Shown: piece after piece, positions 45,992 through 57,070 of the stretch
How positions within the stretch are numbered: the first letter of the stretch is position 1
Layout of the letters: every line of letters starts with the position of its first letter
NCBI GenBank assembly: GCA_015698045.1
Contig: BLAL01000319.1
Coordinates: forward strand, 1 to 64,000
DNA length: 64,000 nucleotides
Origin: Rhizophagus clarus
Lineage: Eukaryota; Glomeromycota; Glomeromycetes; Glomerales; Glomeraceae
Direction: 5' to 3'
Program-made: the position numbers and the translations under genes
Notes under the pieces: model-generated
Told to the model about the DNA's origin: nothing
Databases searched by the model: none
Seen by the model: the letters and a program-made list of their open reading frames with translations, nothing else

Positions 45992-46593
45992 TTAAATTAT
46001 TGTTGTACTTATTATAATAAAAGATGTAAAAACTACTAGGAAAAAACTAGAAATGCCAACACCAATAGAAATGCCGTCAGAACAAGCAGCAGCACCACCA
46101 CCACCACCACCACCACCACCACCAGCAGCACAACCACCAGCAGCAGCGGCACCACCACCACCACTAGAATCACCATCGCTAGAGCCTCCACCACCTGCAG
46201 CGCTACCTCCACCACCAGCAGCAGCAGCTCCTCCCCCACCAGCACCACCAGAACCGCCGCCGCCCGCAGCACTTCCACCACCACCAGCAGCAGCAGCTCC
46301 TCCTCCACCACTACCACCAGAACCGCCACCACCGGCAGCAGCAGCTCCTCCTCCACCAGCAGCAGCAGCTCCTCCTCCACCACCAGAGTTACCACGAGAT
46401 ACTAGTTCATTACTATATAAATTTTAATAAGATAAACTGTCATAGCAATATAATCTTCATAATATATACAAATAGGTATAACTTACTCTGAATCTGATAG
46501 TGCTTTATGTGAAATTATTTCTTGAGTTGATGTTGAAATTACCATAATTAAAAAGGCCAAAAGTAAAAGAATAATTTTCTGTGACTTATTCAT
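45992..46593 (-). CDS. Secreted Gly/Ala-rich membrane or GPI-anchored protein, type 2 paralogue
   Basis: Exon 1 46593-46487, intron 46486-46413 (GTAAGT...TATATAG), exon 2 46412-45992; 175 residues. Signal peptide SQKIILLLLAFLIMVISTST, EIISHKALSDSD, NELVSRGNS, then GGGG/AAAA blocks with GGGSGG variants, ending ACSDGISIGVGISS and FFLVVFTSFIIISTTII. Exon 1 length (107 nt), intron position and phase are identical to the 40614 gene, and the N- and C-terminal ends are nearly identical while the Gly/Ala centre differs in repeat count. Proline-rich plus-strand frame (46053-46427) is a shadow. Confidence 0.8.
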
Positions 46594-46924
46594 AATTTAT
46601 GAAAAATTTTTTTTAATAAAAGGTGAGAAAGAAGTGAAAGTAGTGAGAAAAGAATTTGGGAGACAAATCAACTTTTTATATTAATATTGTTTGACAAAAG
46701 GACGCAGCAAAGATGATTCCTAATTCCTAATTTAGATACCCGTCTGCAACTCGGACAATGCTATCTTCTGCAATTCGGAAAATGCTATCCGTCTGCAATT
46801 CAGTCAATGATATCTGTCTGCAATTCGGGCATTATGCATACAATTGTGTGCAAATTATTTAAATTATTTTTTAATAAAGATTCAATCCGTTATATTCTTT
46901 CAAAAGATTTTTAATTTAGTAAGA
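46594..46924. promoter_or_regulatory. Shared divergent promoter, copy 2
   Basis: Inverted counterpart of 40319-40613. Four TCTGCAA motifs at 46743, 46767, 46792 and 46817, i.e. every 24-25 bp, each within GTCTGCAATTCGG-like context. Also CCTAATTCCTAATTTAGATA shared with copy 1. Copy 1 has two of these motifs 29 bp apart. Confidence 0.6.
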
Positions 46925-47351
46925 ATGAAATTTTCAATAAAAAATGTTCCTTTCCTGTTGATCTTTAATTTGTTACTCTCAACATCAACGCAAGAAATTT
47001 CAGAGTAAATTGTAATGTAAATTAAATTAATTAAGGCTATTTCGCTAAATTTATATAAATTTTATAGTAATGGATAGTGGTGGCGGGTGTGGTCAATGGT
47101 GTAGTGGTGTGGAGAATCTTCTGGCGAAGCTGGTGGTGATGATGCTGCTTGTAATAAATGTAATGGTTGTAGTGGTGTTTCTGCTGGTACTGGTATTGGT
47201 GGTTTTTTATTTTTTTTTTTATTGGTGGTGCTTTTATAGCATTATTGCAATGGTTGACTGGTTTCATCAAATAAAGGGAGAGGATAAAGAGAGTGGAGAA
47301 GATGATAAAGAGAATAAAAATGGTGACAAAGTTGAAGAAGGTATTAGATAA
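46925..47351 (+). pseudogene. Type 1 Gly-rich protein gene, decayed copy
   Basis: Exon 1 46925-47004 reads MKFSIKNVPFLLIFNLLLST then STQEISE, matching the type 1 signal peptide; donor is GTAAAT and acceptor TTATAG at 47067. Exon 2 opens with Asn-Gly and a TAG stop where the intact gene continues. Further on, out of frame, CNKCNGCSGVSAGTGIGG, LQWLTGFIK and GDKVEEG correspond to the Cys cluster, membrane segment and tail of the 39766 gene. The Gly/Ala repeat is largely gone. Several breaks, so a pseudogene; the longer open frame at 47070-47351 mixes frames of this relic. Confidence 0.75.
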
Positions 47352-47850
47352 AAATATACGAAATTTTTGGTTTTTTTTGCTCCTGTTGCAGACAAATTTT
47401 CTTATAAAAAATAATTCTTAAGTGACACTTACGTTGTTTTATTACGAGTATATGTTTGGATGTTTTATCGAGAGTATGTGTAACAGAATTATGCATACTG
47501 GAAGCTTGATATTACGAAAATTCGCAGGCAAATTTACCTGCCCGACAATCTAACACTAAGGGATGATGATGAGTATATTTAGATCAGTTAAAGTTGTGTG
47601 AACTTCTTTAACTTTTTCAATATTTTAGTGCTTAATATTGAACAATTTCCAACTTGTCAAATGAAATGATGAATCTTATATTTGCAATTTTACCCGTGAA
47701 ATATTAAATATTAATTCTTATGTCTATTTGAATTTAATATTATGAGACATATTAACATCTACTTATAATTATTGAGAATAAATAATCTGCTTTGTAGAGA
47801 CCGCGTTTTGTTACTCAAATTAGCCATGCAGTTATAGATTACAATGATTT
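47352..47850. other. AT-rich interval, no gene seen
   Basis: No open frame with protein-like content and no repeat recognised. Confidence 0.4.
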
Positions 47851-48320
47851 AGTATCTAAAGCATCTAACACGTGACGACATGGTATCGTGAAATTATTGG
47901 TGACATTAGTGTTGATCCATTCATCCAATTCAAAATTCATTCGAGTCATCCGTTAGAGTTTCGGTCATGGATCCGGATAGGAAAAACGTATTATCGGGAT
48001 GATCCGTATATATAAATATAGGGAAAAAAAATAACTTATATACTAAAAAAAAAAATATTGTTAGCATCACGATCCGGATGAATCCGTAATCCGATACACC
48101 GAATGTATCCGGATCGGCAAAGGATGAATTCGCGGATCAATTACGAATATTCGAATCATTTTGAATCGAACTGACGGATCGCGGATTTATTCGGACCGCA
48201 ACACTAGGTGACATGCATTTTGAAGTAGTAATTAGTCTTGAATAGATGGTAATAGGCGGTAAATAGGAAGTAAAGCCATCGAGATTAACTGAAAAAATTA
48301 ATCCAAGTTATTTTATTGAT
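47850..48320. repeat. Repeat R1, copy 3, inverted and interrupted by a MITE
   Basis: Reverse complement of 16611-16770 and 45133-45315: CCATGTCGTCACGTGTTAGA, TAATTTCACGATACC on one side and ACCATCTATTCAAGACTAAT, CGGTAAATAGG on the other side of the 47907-48206 insertion. Confidence 0.7.
47907..48206. mobile_element. hAT-type MITE, 300 bp, TSD GGTGACAT
   Basis: Ends TAGTGTTGATCC and (reverse strand) TAGTGTTGCGGTCC, exact 8-bp duplication GGTGACAT at 47899-47906 and 48207-48214. Interior rich in ATCCGGAT/CGGATC words. Empty homologous sites occur at 16679 and 45243 in this window. Confidence 0.9.
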
Positions 48321-48479
48321 TCACCAAAGATTACACCTATCTTTTAATAGTAAAAATTATAATTCAATTTTATTATTGGTATAATTATAAATAAAAAAAA
48401 TGTTACCCTATTTATAAAAAAATATTATTAGAAAAAAAGATCTCTTTAGACCAAATGTTTTCAACAAAACATTGGATAT

Positions 48480-48780
48480 TTTTTTGCAAATCTGGATTTT
48501 TTCAGTTTTTCTTTTCTTTTAGGTTTTACTAAAATGGAAGTGGATTCTTTTTTTCTTTTTTTTTTCTTTTGTTTTATCTTTATTATTAACTTACACTTTC
48601 TTTTTATAGGTTTCAGCATCATCCTATTTTTAAATTTTGGTAATTCGTTCAGATTTTTCTTTTTTTTAAAAGGGTTGCCATTTTTTTTTGAAAATAGAAG
48701 TAAACATTCTAGTTCATTGTATCCTTTATCTTATTACTAAAAATTATTTTCTTTTTTTTAGGTTTGGCTTAAAGTTTAGA
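48480..48780 (+). other. Exon-like fragments H
   Basis: Acceptors TTTTCTTTTAG (48522) and TTTTTTTAG (48762) with blocks starting GTTTTACTAAAATGGAAGTG and GTTTGGCTTAAAG, in a very T-rich setting. The ATGGAAGTG block resembles the minus-strand ATGGAGGTAG block of array D. Confidence 0.3.
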
Positions 48781-48905
48781 ACTGGTTATACCATTTGAAA
48801 ACCAGTTTAAACCAGTTTTTGAAAATTTGGTTTAACCCAAATTTATATTACAAAAACTGGTTTGTATTTAAAGCAAATGCAACCAGTTGCTCAAACCAGT
48901 ATGAT
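48781..48905. repeat. AACCAGTTT/AAACTGGTT cluster
   Basis: At least eight copies of AACCAGT or its reverse complement in 125 bp, able to form many small hairpins. Nothing further is seen up to 49250. Confidence 0.7.
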
Positions 48906-49424
48906 ATTAATAAATTTTATGCTTAATTTAAATTCAAGCATAATCATTTTCAAAAGTTAAATTATATAATTATTTTGTTTATAATTCAATTTTTATAAAT
49001 TTTTATTTGCAAACTTGGTAATTTAAGAAATAGTAATTATGCAATTTGTATTTATGATAAAATAATTTTACTATTTTAATCATATATTTATTGTCTTAAA
49101 ATTAAGTAGTATCATACTTTGTATAATAAACTAAAATTTAAACTTAAATTTTAAACTTTTTCATAATTTTATTTTTGTGAAAAAATACAATTAATATAAA
49201 TAATTATTCAAAAATAAAAAATAAAGTAAACTCAATTAATTTTAAAAGGATTTTAAATACGGCTTTGCTATTTATCACTATATAGTGATAAATAGTTATT
49301 TATCACCATATTAGTGTGGTAACAAATAACTATTTATCACCATATAATTATTTATTACTATAATGCTGTAAGCAAAAAAAAAAATTAAGTATTTTATTGG
49401 TTTATTTACATTAAAGTTAAATAA

Positions 49425-52003
49425 TTAACTGCTTATTACATGACATTGGTGAATTTTATGAGAAGTATCATTACAATTACCACAAGGATGAGGACAACTA
49501 CGTGAATTATGGCCAGAAATTTCTTTACAATTTTGACATTGCTTTCGTGCTCTTTTATTCTGACCATTTTCCTTTAATACCTCTACAACTGATTTAATTC
49601 TTGTATGTTTAGTAGGCCTGCTCTTAGTATGGTTATTAACAAGTGGATTGTTAACTCGAATTGAAGAATTATTAGATTCTGGGTGTGTGTTTTCTTTGTC
49701 AATTATGGTATTAGAACTGTTCGGTTGAGCTTGTTCAAGTTGTTGTTCCATAGTTTTAATATACTGTTCCATCCATTGAGTTAGCTCTTGATCATCATTA
49801 TCAACTGCTAATTGTATTACATGATGTGCTAATCCATAAATCTTTCCATATCTTTTTCTTTTGGATAAATGTTCTTTTGAATTAGGTTGTGGTCTAATTA
49901 TATTCCGAATTTGTTGAATATAACTAAAGTTGCATGCATTTGAATTATTACTAATTTCAATATTATTACTAATATCGTCTTTATACCATCTACTTGCAAT
50001 TAAAGCCATATTAAATTTAGCATTATTCGAAGCTCTAAGAATTCTAAAAAAGTGTCTATCCACTAATCCACGAGAAATTATATATAAACAAGTACAAAGA
50101 TGAGATTCATCTTTTAAAACTGCTATATAATTACATGATTTACTTCCTGGAAACGCATATTTAACTTCCCAAAGTTCAGAAATAGAAGATTCACCAACAT
50201 CTTCCAAAAGACTTTCCAAATTACATTCTTTGCATCAATAGAAGTTTCTTCAAAATCATCTGAAATGGCAGTATAATCTTCAAATAGTTGTACATTATAC
50301 ATAAAACTGTCTTTAATTTGTTGATACTGCAAAGTATAAATTTCTGGAAATAAATATTTAGCCAATTCTGTTTCAATATTTGGAAAGAATTTTTTTGTTG
50401 AATTTAAAGTATTGTTATATTGAGTATCATTCCAAGCTGTTACTTCATCTTTAAAATTTTCTGTTTTGATTCTTTTTTCTATATCATGAAACAATTCACA
50501 TAAAGTACTATGACGATCTATCAGGCATTTAAGCACACTATTCATTCCTTCTACTCGTTGTGTTGACTGCATTCCAGCATTAAAAATGCGATTAACAAAA
50601 TATTTAGCCCAAGAATAATGTAAAGGATACAGATTATTGTGAAGATATGGTTGAGAAGAAGGGTATTTATGTAATAATGCTTCCCATCTAGTGTAAAATT
50701 CTTGCTTGTTTAAAGCATTTCATGCATTATCAAATTCTATAATGAAGTTTGAATATTCTGATTGAATTTTAGGACGAATATGTTTTTTTAAATTTTGTTT
50801 AATATGAAAAATACATGATGCTAATTGTGAATCTGGAAATTGAGTTTTTATTGCATTATGAAGTGCAGCATCAGCATCAGTAAATATAATGCGAGGTGAA
50901 ATATTTGATGTAGCTTTTTTTAAGCAAGATATAATCCAGTTAAAAGATTCTTCACGTTCATCACGAGTTAATGCTTGTCCTAAAAGCCGTGAATGATTTC
51001 GTCTATCTACCCCAATAAAAAGCATTAATGACATATTATATCGATTTGTACCAAATGTAGTGTCACAAATAACTACATCAGAAAATTTCATCCATAAATT
51101 GATTTGTTTAGGATTCATCCAGAAAATACGAGATAAGAAATTATTTTCAGTGAAACATTCAACAAACCATAAAGGGTCATCACCACGCATAGTATTAATT
51201 TGCTTTAATAAATTAGATGCATCATTACTTGGTTCATTTCCTGGTATCATTCTGGCATGATGCTTAGCCTTCTGGATAGCATTTGATATATCCTTAGAAT
51301 GGAATTCTCGATCTGGGTATCTTGTTTCAAGTAATTGTCGTTGAAGAGATGCATCCAAATTTGTAGAATTAGTATAAAATTCAATTTCACTAAATATCTC
51401 ACTGCTTAATTTGCGATAAGCTGAAGCAAAATGAGCTGTATCTTGATGAAGTACATGATTGTGAATATCTTTAAATAAAGATACATATGGTCCAGTTCTG
51501 CATTTTGGCCATGAAATATTTACATGAACTTCACAACCACATTTTTTTGATTTTTTGTTTCTTTTCTTTGTTGGATCATCTGTTTTCTTGGGAATATTAA
51601 TACCACTCTTATCACAATAAAAGGAAATACCGGCCATTCTTCCATTAATTGGCCGGGTTTGTTTTTTCACTCATACAAATCCATTATTATAACCATACTT
51701 GAGAAGAGCTTTTCCTACATCATCCCAAGAAGAATATTCCACATTCAACACTAAATCTGGTATACTATCTTCTAAAATACTAGATCCATCAGTTGTATTA
51801 ATAGTTGGTTGCATTGTTTCCAACTGACCATCAAATGGCGTATCCTGATCAGCATAAAAAGATGTTCCACTAAATAATATATTTTTATCAACATTAGGTT
51901 CATCAAACACTGATAAACTGTCTTGTTCATCATCATCTGAATAATATTCCAGTTGAAGTACATTTATATTTTCGTGTTGTGTGAACCATGTAGGATCATC
52001 CAT
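49425..52003 (-). pseudogene. FAR1-type MULE transposase, lightly damaged
   Basis: From ATG at 52003: acidic N-terminus; FAR1-like DNA-binding region (WDDVGKALLKYGYNNGFV ... CGCEVHV ... HNHVL); MULE catalytic core with DVVICDTTFGTNRY (first Asp, about 51060), IIFTDADAALHN (second Asp, about 50880), ASCIFHIKQNLKKH (Cys/His helix) and QRVEGMNS (Glu, about 50550); a SWIM-like HLCTCLYIISRGLVDRHFFR in which the third Cys is replaced; and two C-terminal zinc knuckles, CQNCKEISGHNSRSC and CGNCNDTSHKIHQC. Two in-frame TGA codons (about 51668 and 50717) and one frameshift near 50220 interrupt an otherwise well-preserved protein of about 860 residues. All three catalytic residues remain, so decay is recent. 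Cut-and-paste transposase; FAR1-like host transcription factor is the less likely alternative. Confidence 0.88.
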
Positions 52004-52059
52004 TCTAAAAAAAAAAAGAAAAATTATGTAAATGTTTCTTATCTAGCCCACTTTTCTTA

Positions 52060-52223
52060 TCCTAACCCTAATCCTAACCCTAACCCTAATCCTAATTCTA
52101 ACCCTAAATCCTAACTCTAACCCTAACTTACTTCGCTTATCCTAACCCTAATTCTACATAATCCTACGTTAATTCTAATTTTATGACCCTACCCTAATCA
52201 TATCTAACGCTAAACTTACCTAA
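52060..52223. repeat. Degenerate interstitial telomere repeats
   Basis: CCTAACCCTAATCCTAACCC and many variants, + strand C-rich as at the chromosome end, about 60 bp upstream of the MULE start codon. Core 52060-52155, fading to 52223. Confidence 0.85.
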
Positions 52224-52504
52224 TTTTTGTGAGGTGTTAATGGTAAAATAGTGGAGATAAAAGGAAGATTAAAAATGAAAAAATACAAAAGAAAAGAGGA
52301 GGAAGTAAAAGGAGATAATAGAAAGGATAAAAGAGTGTAGAGAATGTGGGAAGAGAGTGTGGAAGAGAGTGTGGGAAACTTATTGATTGTATGATTGATT
52401 ATATGTAAATCATCGAGTTACAAAATAGTTTAATGGTTGTACAAATTATCTGAAATATTTTACAATAGTACTATAGTGATAAATAACTATAATTACCACA
52501 TCGT

Positions 52505-52950
52505 GCCAAATAAAAATTTTCATCATATTGTGCTAAATAGATATTATCTTTTAAATATCTAATATAAAAATCATAAAAGATCTGCATAAAATTATAAGTA
52601 AACAATTTAAAGAAATTAAAAATCATGTGTTTAATAAAAAAAAATAAAAAAAGTTTTATATAATATATCTATAATAGTAACTTTATAACTTTATATATAG
52701 TATTAAATTACAAAAAATAGAAAAAGTAGACTTTATATTTATATCTAAATATATGATATCTGACTTTTTTCTTAATATAAAAAAATGGTTTACAATATTT
52801 TTTACTAATTTAACAAAAAATAATATAAATATTTTTTTTATAAATAATATTTTAAAATTAAAAAAATATGTGCAATATTTTTTTATAATTTAATAAAAAA
52901 ATACTATCTAAATATATTTTTTAAATGAGTTTTGCTAACTTGCTCCCTCC
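52505..52950. other. AT-rich interval, no gene seen
   Basis: Several TATAATATTTTTT runs; no coding or TIR pair supported. Confidence 0.4.
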
Positions 52951-52954
52951 AGTT

Positions 52955-53975
52955 AAATCACCTGGGTTAAATCATCCCCATGAAAATTTTATAATATTTT
53001 ATATTAATTTTTATTGGCTAATTTTATTTTTCATAAAAGTAAAAAAAAAAAACAAAATAAAATTTATTTATAAGTTAAGCTGAATAGAATTATACATTTG
53101 TATATTAAAAAATTATTTATTTTATTTAATTATTACAGGACAGAAAAAAAAAAATAGATTGAAACAAATACAAAATAAAACAATTGGAAAAGAAATCAAA
53201 TATCAAATTGAAATGAAACCAATGATAAAAATATAAAGTCAAACCAAAACCAAAGAAAATTGAAATAAACCAAAGCCCAAAAATAAAGAGATCAAACAAT
53301 ATCACAAAGTATAAAAAAACAAGATCAACTGAAATAAACCCAACCAAAAAGAAAAAAGAATCCAACTATAATCCAGAAAGAAACCTAAAAAAAAACTAAT
53401 TGAAATACAAAAATTTCAAGTAAATAGAACTTCAAGAAAAAATGCAAGGGAAAAAATCCAGGTAAATCCCAAGAAAATGTAAAAAATAAACTAAAAACAG
53501 AAAAAAAAAGTATAAGAATACTTCACCAGAAAGAAACCCAAAAAGCCCCAAAAAGAAATACAAGTATAAATCTGAAAAGAAGCCCAAGAGACCAAGAAGA
53601 AACTCAAGAAGAACCCCAGGATAAAATCTGACCAAAGGAAAGAAAAAAAATTAATTGGTTGTTGTAAAGAAAATAGATTTTCAAAATTCTGAAAAATCTG
53701 AAACTTACCGTTTATTAAAGCATCAAAGAATCTACAAAAAAAAAGAAGAAAAAAATTAATCAGCAAAAAATAAAAAAACAATAAATAAATCCAAGAACAT
53801 AATATATTAAAGGCTAAAGTTTGAAATGTTAAAGGTAAAGGAAAAGTAGAAGAAAGAGTGAAAGACCAGAAATGTCATGATAAACAAATAAATAATTTGT
53901 GAAATGTTACGTAAATTTTTTCAAATAAAAATTACCAGGTTAAATCACCTTGGTTAAATCACCACAGGTTAAAAT
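52955..53975 (-). other. Micro-exon-like array E between GGTTAAATCACC repeats
   Basis: Both edges carry direct CAGGTTAAATCACC/TGGTTAAATCACC words (52968-53000 and 53936-53975). On the minus strand between them, CTTCTTTTTTTTTGTAG/ATTCTTTGATGC...AACG/GTAAGTTTCAG (about 53730-53700) and blocks after CTTTTCAG and TTTTTAG look like short exons. T-rich coding strand; no sustained protein frame despite several long Phe/Leu-rich open frames. Possibly a mobile element with a short-exon array. Confidence 0.35.
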
Positions 53976-54162
53976 TAGTCTTATACTTTTTAAATAATTA
54001 ATATAAAAAAATATTTTATAATAATTTTTTATTAATTCAATAAAAAATATTATAAAAATATTTTTTTTTATAGATAAATTAACAAAAAAAAGTATTACAA
54101 CTTTTTTTTGCAAAATGTTTTTTATAAAGAATAAATCTAATTGTAACAACCTATTATAAATA

Positions 54163-54656
54163 TAGTGCCAGAAGTCTATACTTGATAATATTCAGAAATT
54201 GTTTTAAATTTTTTGTCTGTTATATGAGTGACTAATAGCCAATAAGAATTTGTGAATTTGTAAGAAAAACAAGACAATCAAATACGAGTATGGATATAAA
54301 AGGAAATTTTTTTTAAAAAAAAGAAATTCGGTTTTAGAAATAGAAAAATAAAGAATTGATTTAAAATTTTTAGGTTGATTTTAATAAGTATTGAGTTTAG
54401 AAACAAAAATTACAGTCTGAATTATAATAATTGACCAATAAAATTGCATTCATGTGATTTGTTTTTGTTTCAAAAATAGGCTGATCATATAAAAATCACC
54501 TAAATTTAAATGCTTATAACTTTTTGAAAAACTGACCGGTAATTTAATAGTACTTGTCTTGAAGAATAAAGTTACTGGTTTATTTTCTTTAAAACTTTAT
54601 TTTTTTAAAGTACTGAAAAATTTATAAGCATTCCAATTTTAAGACTTCTAGCACCA
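54163..54656. mobile_element. ~494-bp MITE with TA flanks
   Basis: Left TAGTGCCAGAAGTCT, right (reverse strand) TGGTGCTAGAAGTCT, 13 of 15 matching, with TA on both sides (54161-54162 and 54657-54658). GTGCCAGAAAT words at 28823 and 59860 may be ends of relatives. Confidence 0.55.
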
Positions 54657-54901
54657 TATTATTTATAACAACCAAAATAACGTATGTTTATTAGTCAGTT
54701 TAAATCACGTAATATTATGTAAATCCAAAAAAGGAAATTTTTGTTTCTAGAAAAAATGAAAAATTTTATTACACAAGATTGCACAAACTTCCAAAAAAGG
54801 AAATTTCTTTACTGATCACTTGGTTAAAAAAAGGTTTTTACTAAATAAGTCAAAAATGATATTTAAAATCATGTTTGTCATTCTAAGCAAACTTGCTAAG
54901 A

Positions 54902-55672
54902 AGGCAAAAATATATATATTATAATATTTTTAAAAATTTATATATTATAAATTATAATATTTTTAAAAATTTATATATTATAAATTATAATATTTTTAAA
55001 AATTTATATATTATAAATTATAATATTTTTAAAAATTTATATATTATAAATTATAATATTTTTAAAAATTTATATATTATAAATTATAATATTTTTAAAA
55101 ATTTATATATTATAAATTATAATATTTTTAAAAATTTATATATTATAAATTATAATATTTTTAAAAATTTATATATTATAATATTTTTAAAAATTTATAT
55201 ATTATAATATTTTTAAAAATTTATAAATTATAATATTTTTAAAAATTTATATATTATAATATTTTAAAAATTTATATATTATAATATTTTTAAAAATTTA
55301 TATATTATAATATTTTTAAAAATTTATATATTATAATATTTTTAAAAATTTATATATTATAATATTTTTAAAAATTTATATATTATAATATTTTTAAAAA
55401 TTTATATATTATAATATTTTTAAAAATTTATATATTATAATATTTTAAAAATTTATATATTATAATATTTTTAAAAATTTATATATTATAATATTTTTAA
55501 AAATTTATATATTATAATATTTTTAAAAATTTATATATTATAATATTTTTAAAAATTTATATATTATAATATTTTTAAAAATTTATATATTATAATATTT
55601 TTAAAAATTTATATATTATAATATTTTTAAAAATTTATATATTATAATATTTTTAAAAATTTATATATTATA
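54902..55672. repeat. AT minisatellite, 33-bp then 26-bp units
   Basis: About 9 units of 33 bp (ATATTTTTAAAAATTTATAT plus TATAAATTATA) followed by about 17 units of 26 bp that lack the TAAATTA part. The 33-bp part is open in one frame (YNIFKNLYIIN repeats), a by-product of the period being a multiple of three. Confidence 0.95.
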
Positions 55673-55733
55673 AACTTTTTTATAATTTTTTTTTTAAGGT
55701 TGTTACAAATAATATTTGTAATAGGTTGTTACA

Positions 55734-56740
55734 AATACATTTATTTTTTTATAAATAATTTAATATATAAAAATATTTTATAATATTTTTTTTACTAATT
55801 TAATAAAAAAATATTACAAAGATTAAAAAATCATATTTTTGCAAATAAATAATTTATTAGTAACTTCAGTTAATTTAATTTTTAGTAATTATTAATATTA
55901 ATACAATCAGACCTATACAATTACATCCTATATAGTCACAACTTTACATAAAAATCCAATTTTGTGAAACTGACTTTTAATTAGTTAATTTACCTCTTTA
56001 TAATCATAATTTGGTTATAATCACTATCACCACATGATCCACAATATACATATTATTTTTACTAGTAATTAAACCTCTTTATAGTTATTATAATTTCAGT
56101 TAGATCAAAATTTCAGCCAGAATTATAAATAAATTTCCTTTTTTAGAATGTGGATTATAAGAAATTTTCAAAATTGTTTTATATAAAACAGCTATCGCCC
56201 AAAAATATACAATTTATGTGATTTATAATTTTATAATTTATAATTCAGTCCAAAGTTAAGATAATTTTAATAATTTTTATTTCTAGTTTTTGATAAAATT
56301 AATTATATACTATATATACAATCATATCTCTATCATACAATCACCAGTTAAGGATGTAACCAACTTGATAATTATATAGAGATTTGACTGTAATTATTGA
56401 AATTACTTTATTTTAATAATCATTAATATTATTGATCAATTTAATATAATATTAGTTTTGCAAAACTGAATTAATTTAAACTGATTAAAATCTTAAATAT
56501 AAAATTAGATTTTAAAAAATTAAATCATTTGCATTTTGATTTTATTTTAAAGTTTTTTTATAACTTTATAATGAAAAGTCTTAACTATAATTTAGAAATC
56601 CAAATCAATTAATCTGTAATCATTATAATTTATATAATTGATTACAGTAATCAATTTGTTAAAATTAATGATTGATTAATCAGATGATTTAATTATCTGG
56701 ATTAAAGCATATGATATTATTATAGACTAATTGATTAATT
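55734..56740. other. AT-rich interval, no gene seen
   Basis: TATA/ATAATC-rich sequence; ATAATCACTATCACC and related words repeat loosely. No coding supported. Confidence 0.4.
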
Positions 56741-56744
56741 ATGA

Positions 56745-57070
56745 TTTTGTTAATAGATGATTTTATTAATAAAAAAAAGTCACAATTTTATTAATAAAAA
56801 AATCCATAATTTTATTAATAAAAAAACCATGATTTTATTAATAAAAAAGGCTACAATTTTATTAATAAAAAAAGTCATGATTTTATTAATTAAAAAAAGT
56901 CATGATTTTATTAATTAAAAAAATCCATAATTTTATTAATAAAAAAGTCATGATTTTATTAATAAAAAAAATTTGTGATTTTGTTAATAAAAATAAGCTG
57001 TGATTTTGTTAATAGAAAAAGCTGTGATTTTATTAATAAAAAAAAGCTGCAATTTTATTAATGATTTTAT
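56745..57070. repeat. Minisatellite, ~24-bp unit
   Basis: About 13 copies of TTTTATTAATAAAAAAAGTC ATGA with variable A-run. Each unit contains the palindrome TTATTAATAA. Confidence 0.9.

Larger units (their letters stand above)
49272..52500 (-). mobile_element. Mutator-like element (MULE), tentative ends
   Basis: The transposase (49425-52003) is bracketed by TGTGGTAACAAATAACTATT (49315 onward) and, inverted, TGTGGTAATTATAGTTATTT ending at 52500, both followed by TATCAC(C/T)ATA. These are imperfect TIR candidates; a second palindromic TATTTATCACTATATAGTGA block lies just outside on the left. No clear 9-bp duplication, so the ends are provisional. Confidence 0.5.
54142..55733. mobile_element. 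TIR element enclosing a MITE and a minisatellite
   Basis: Exact 15-bp inverted ends TGTAACAACCTATTA and TAATAGGTTGTTACA. Inside are a second TIR element (54163-54656) and the 54902-55672 minisatellite. AAT flanks both ends, a possible 3-bp duplication. No coding. Confidence 0.55.

Noticed and set aside
46036-46427. Pro-rich plus-strand ORF starting MPTPIEMPSEQ and Leu/Val minus-strand ORF
   Set aside because: Shadows of the type 2 paralogue on the minus strand.
51060-51963. Short ORFs on both strands over the MULE
   Set aside because: Shadows of the MULE transposase.
53126-53781. Long Phe/Leu-rich minus-strand ORFs
   Set aside because: T-rich low-complexity translation; several overlapping frames look alike, as expected from composition.
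54893-55207. 104-codon ORF of YNIFKNLYIIN repeats
   Set aside because: The minisatellite period of 33 bp keeps any frame open; no start context or composition of a real gene.
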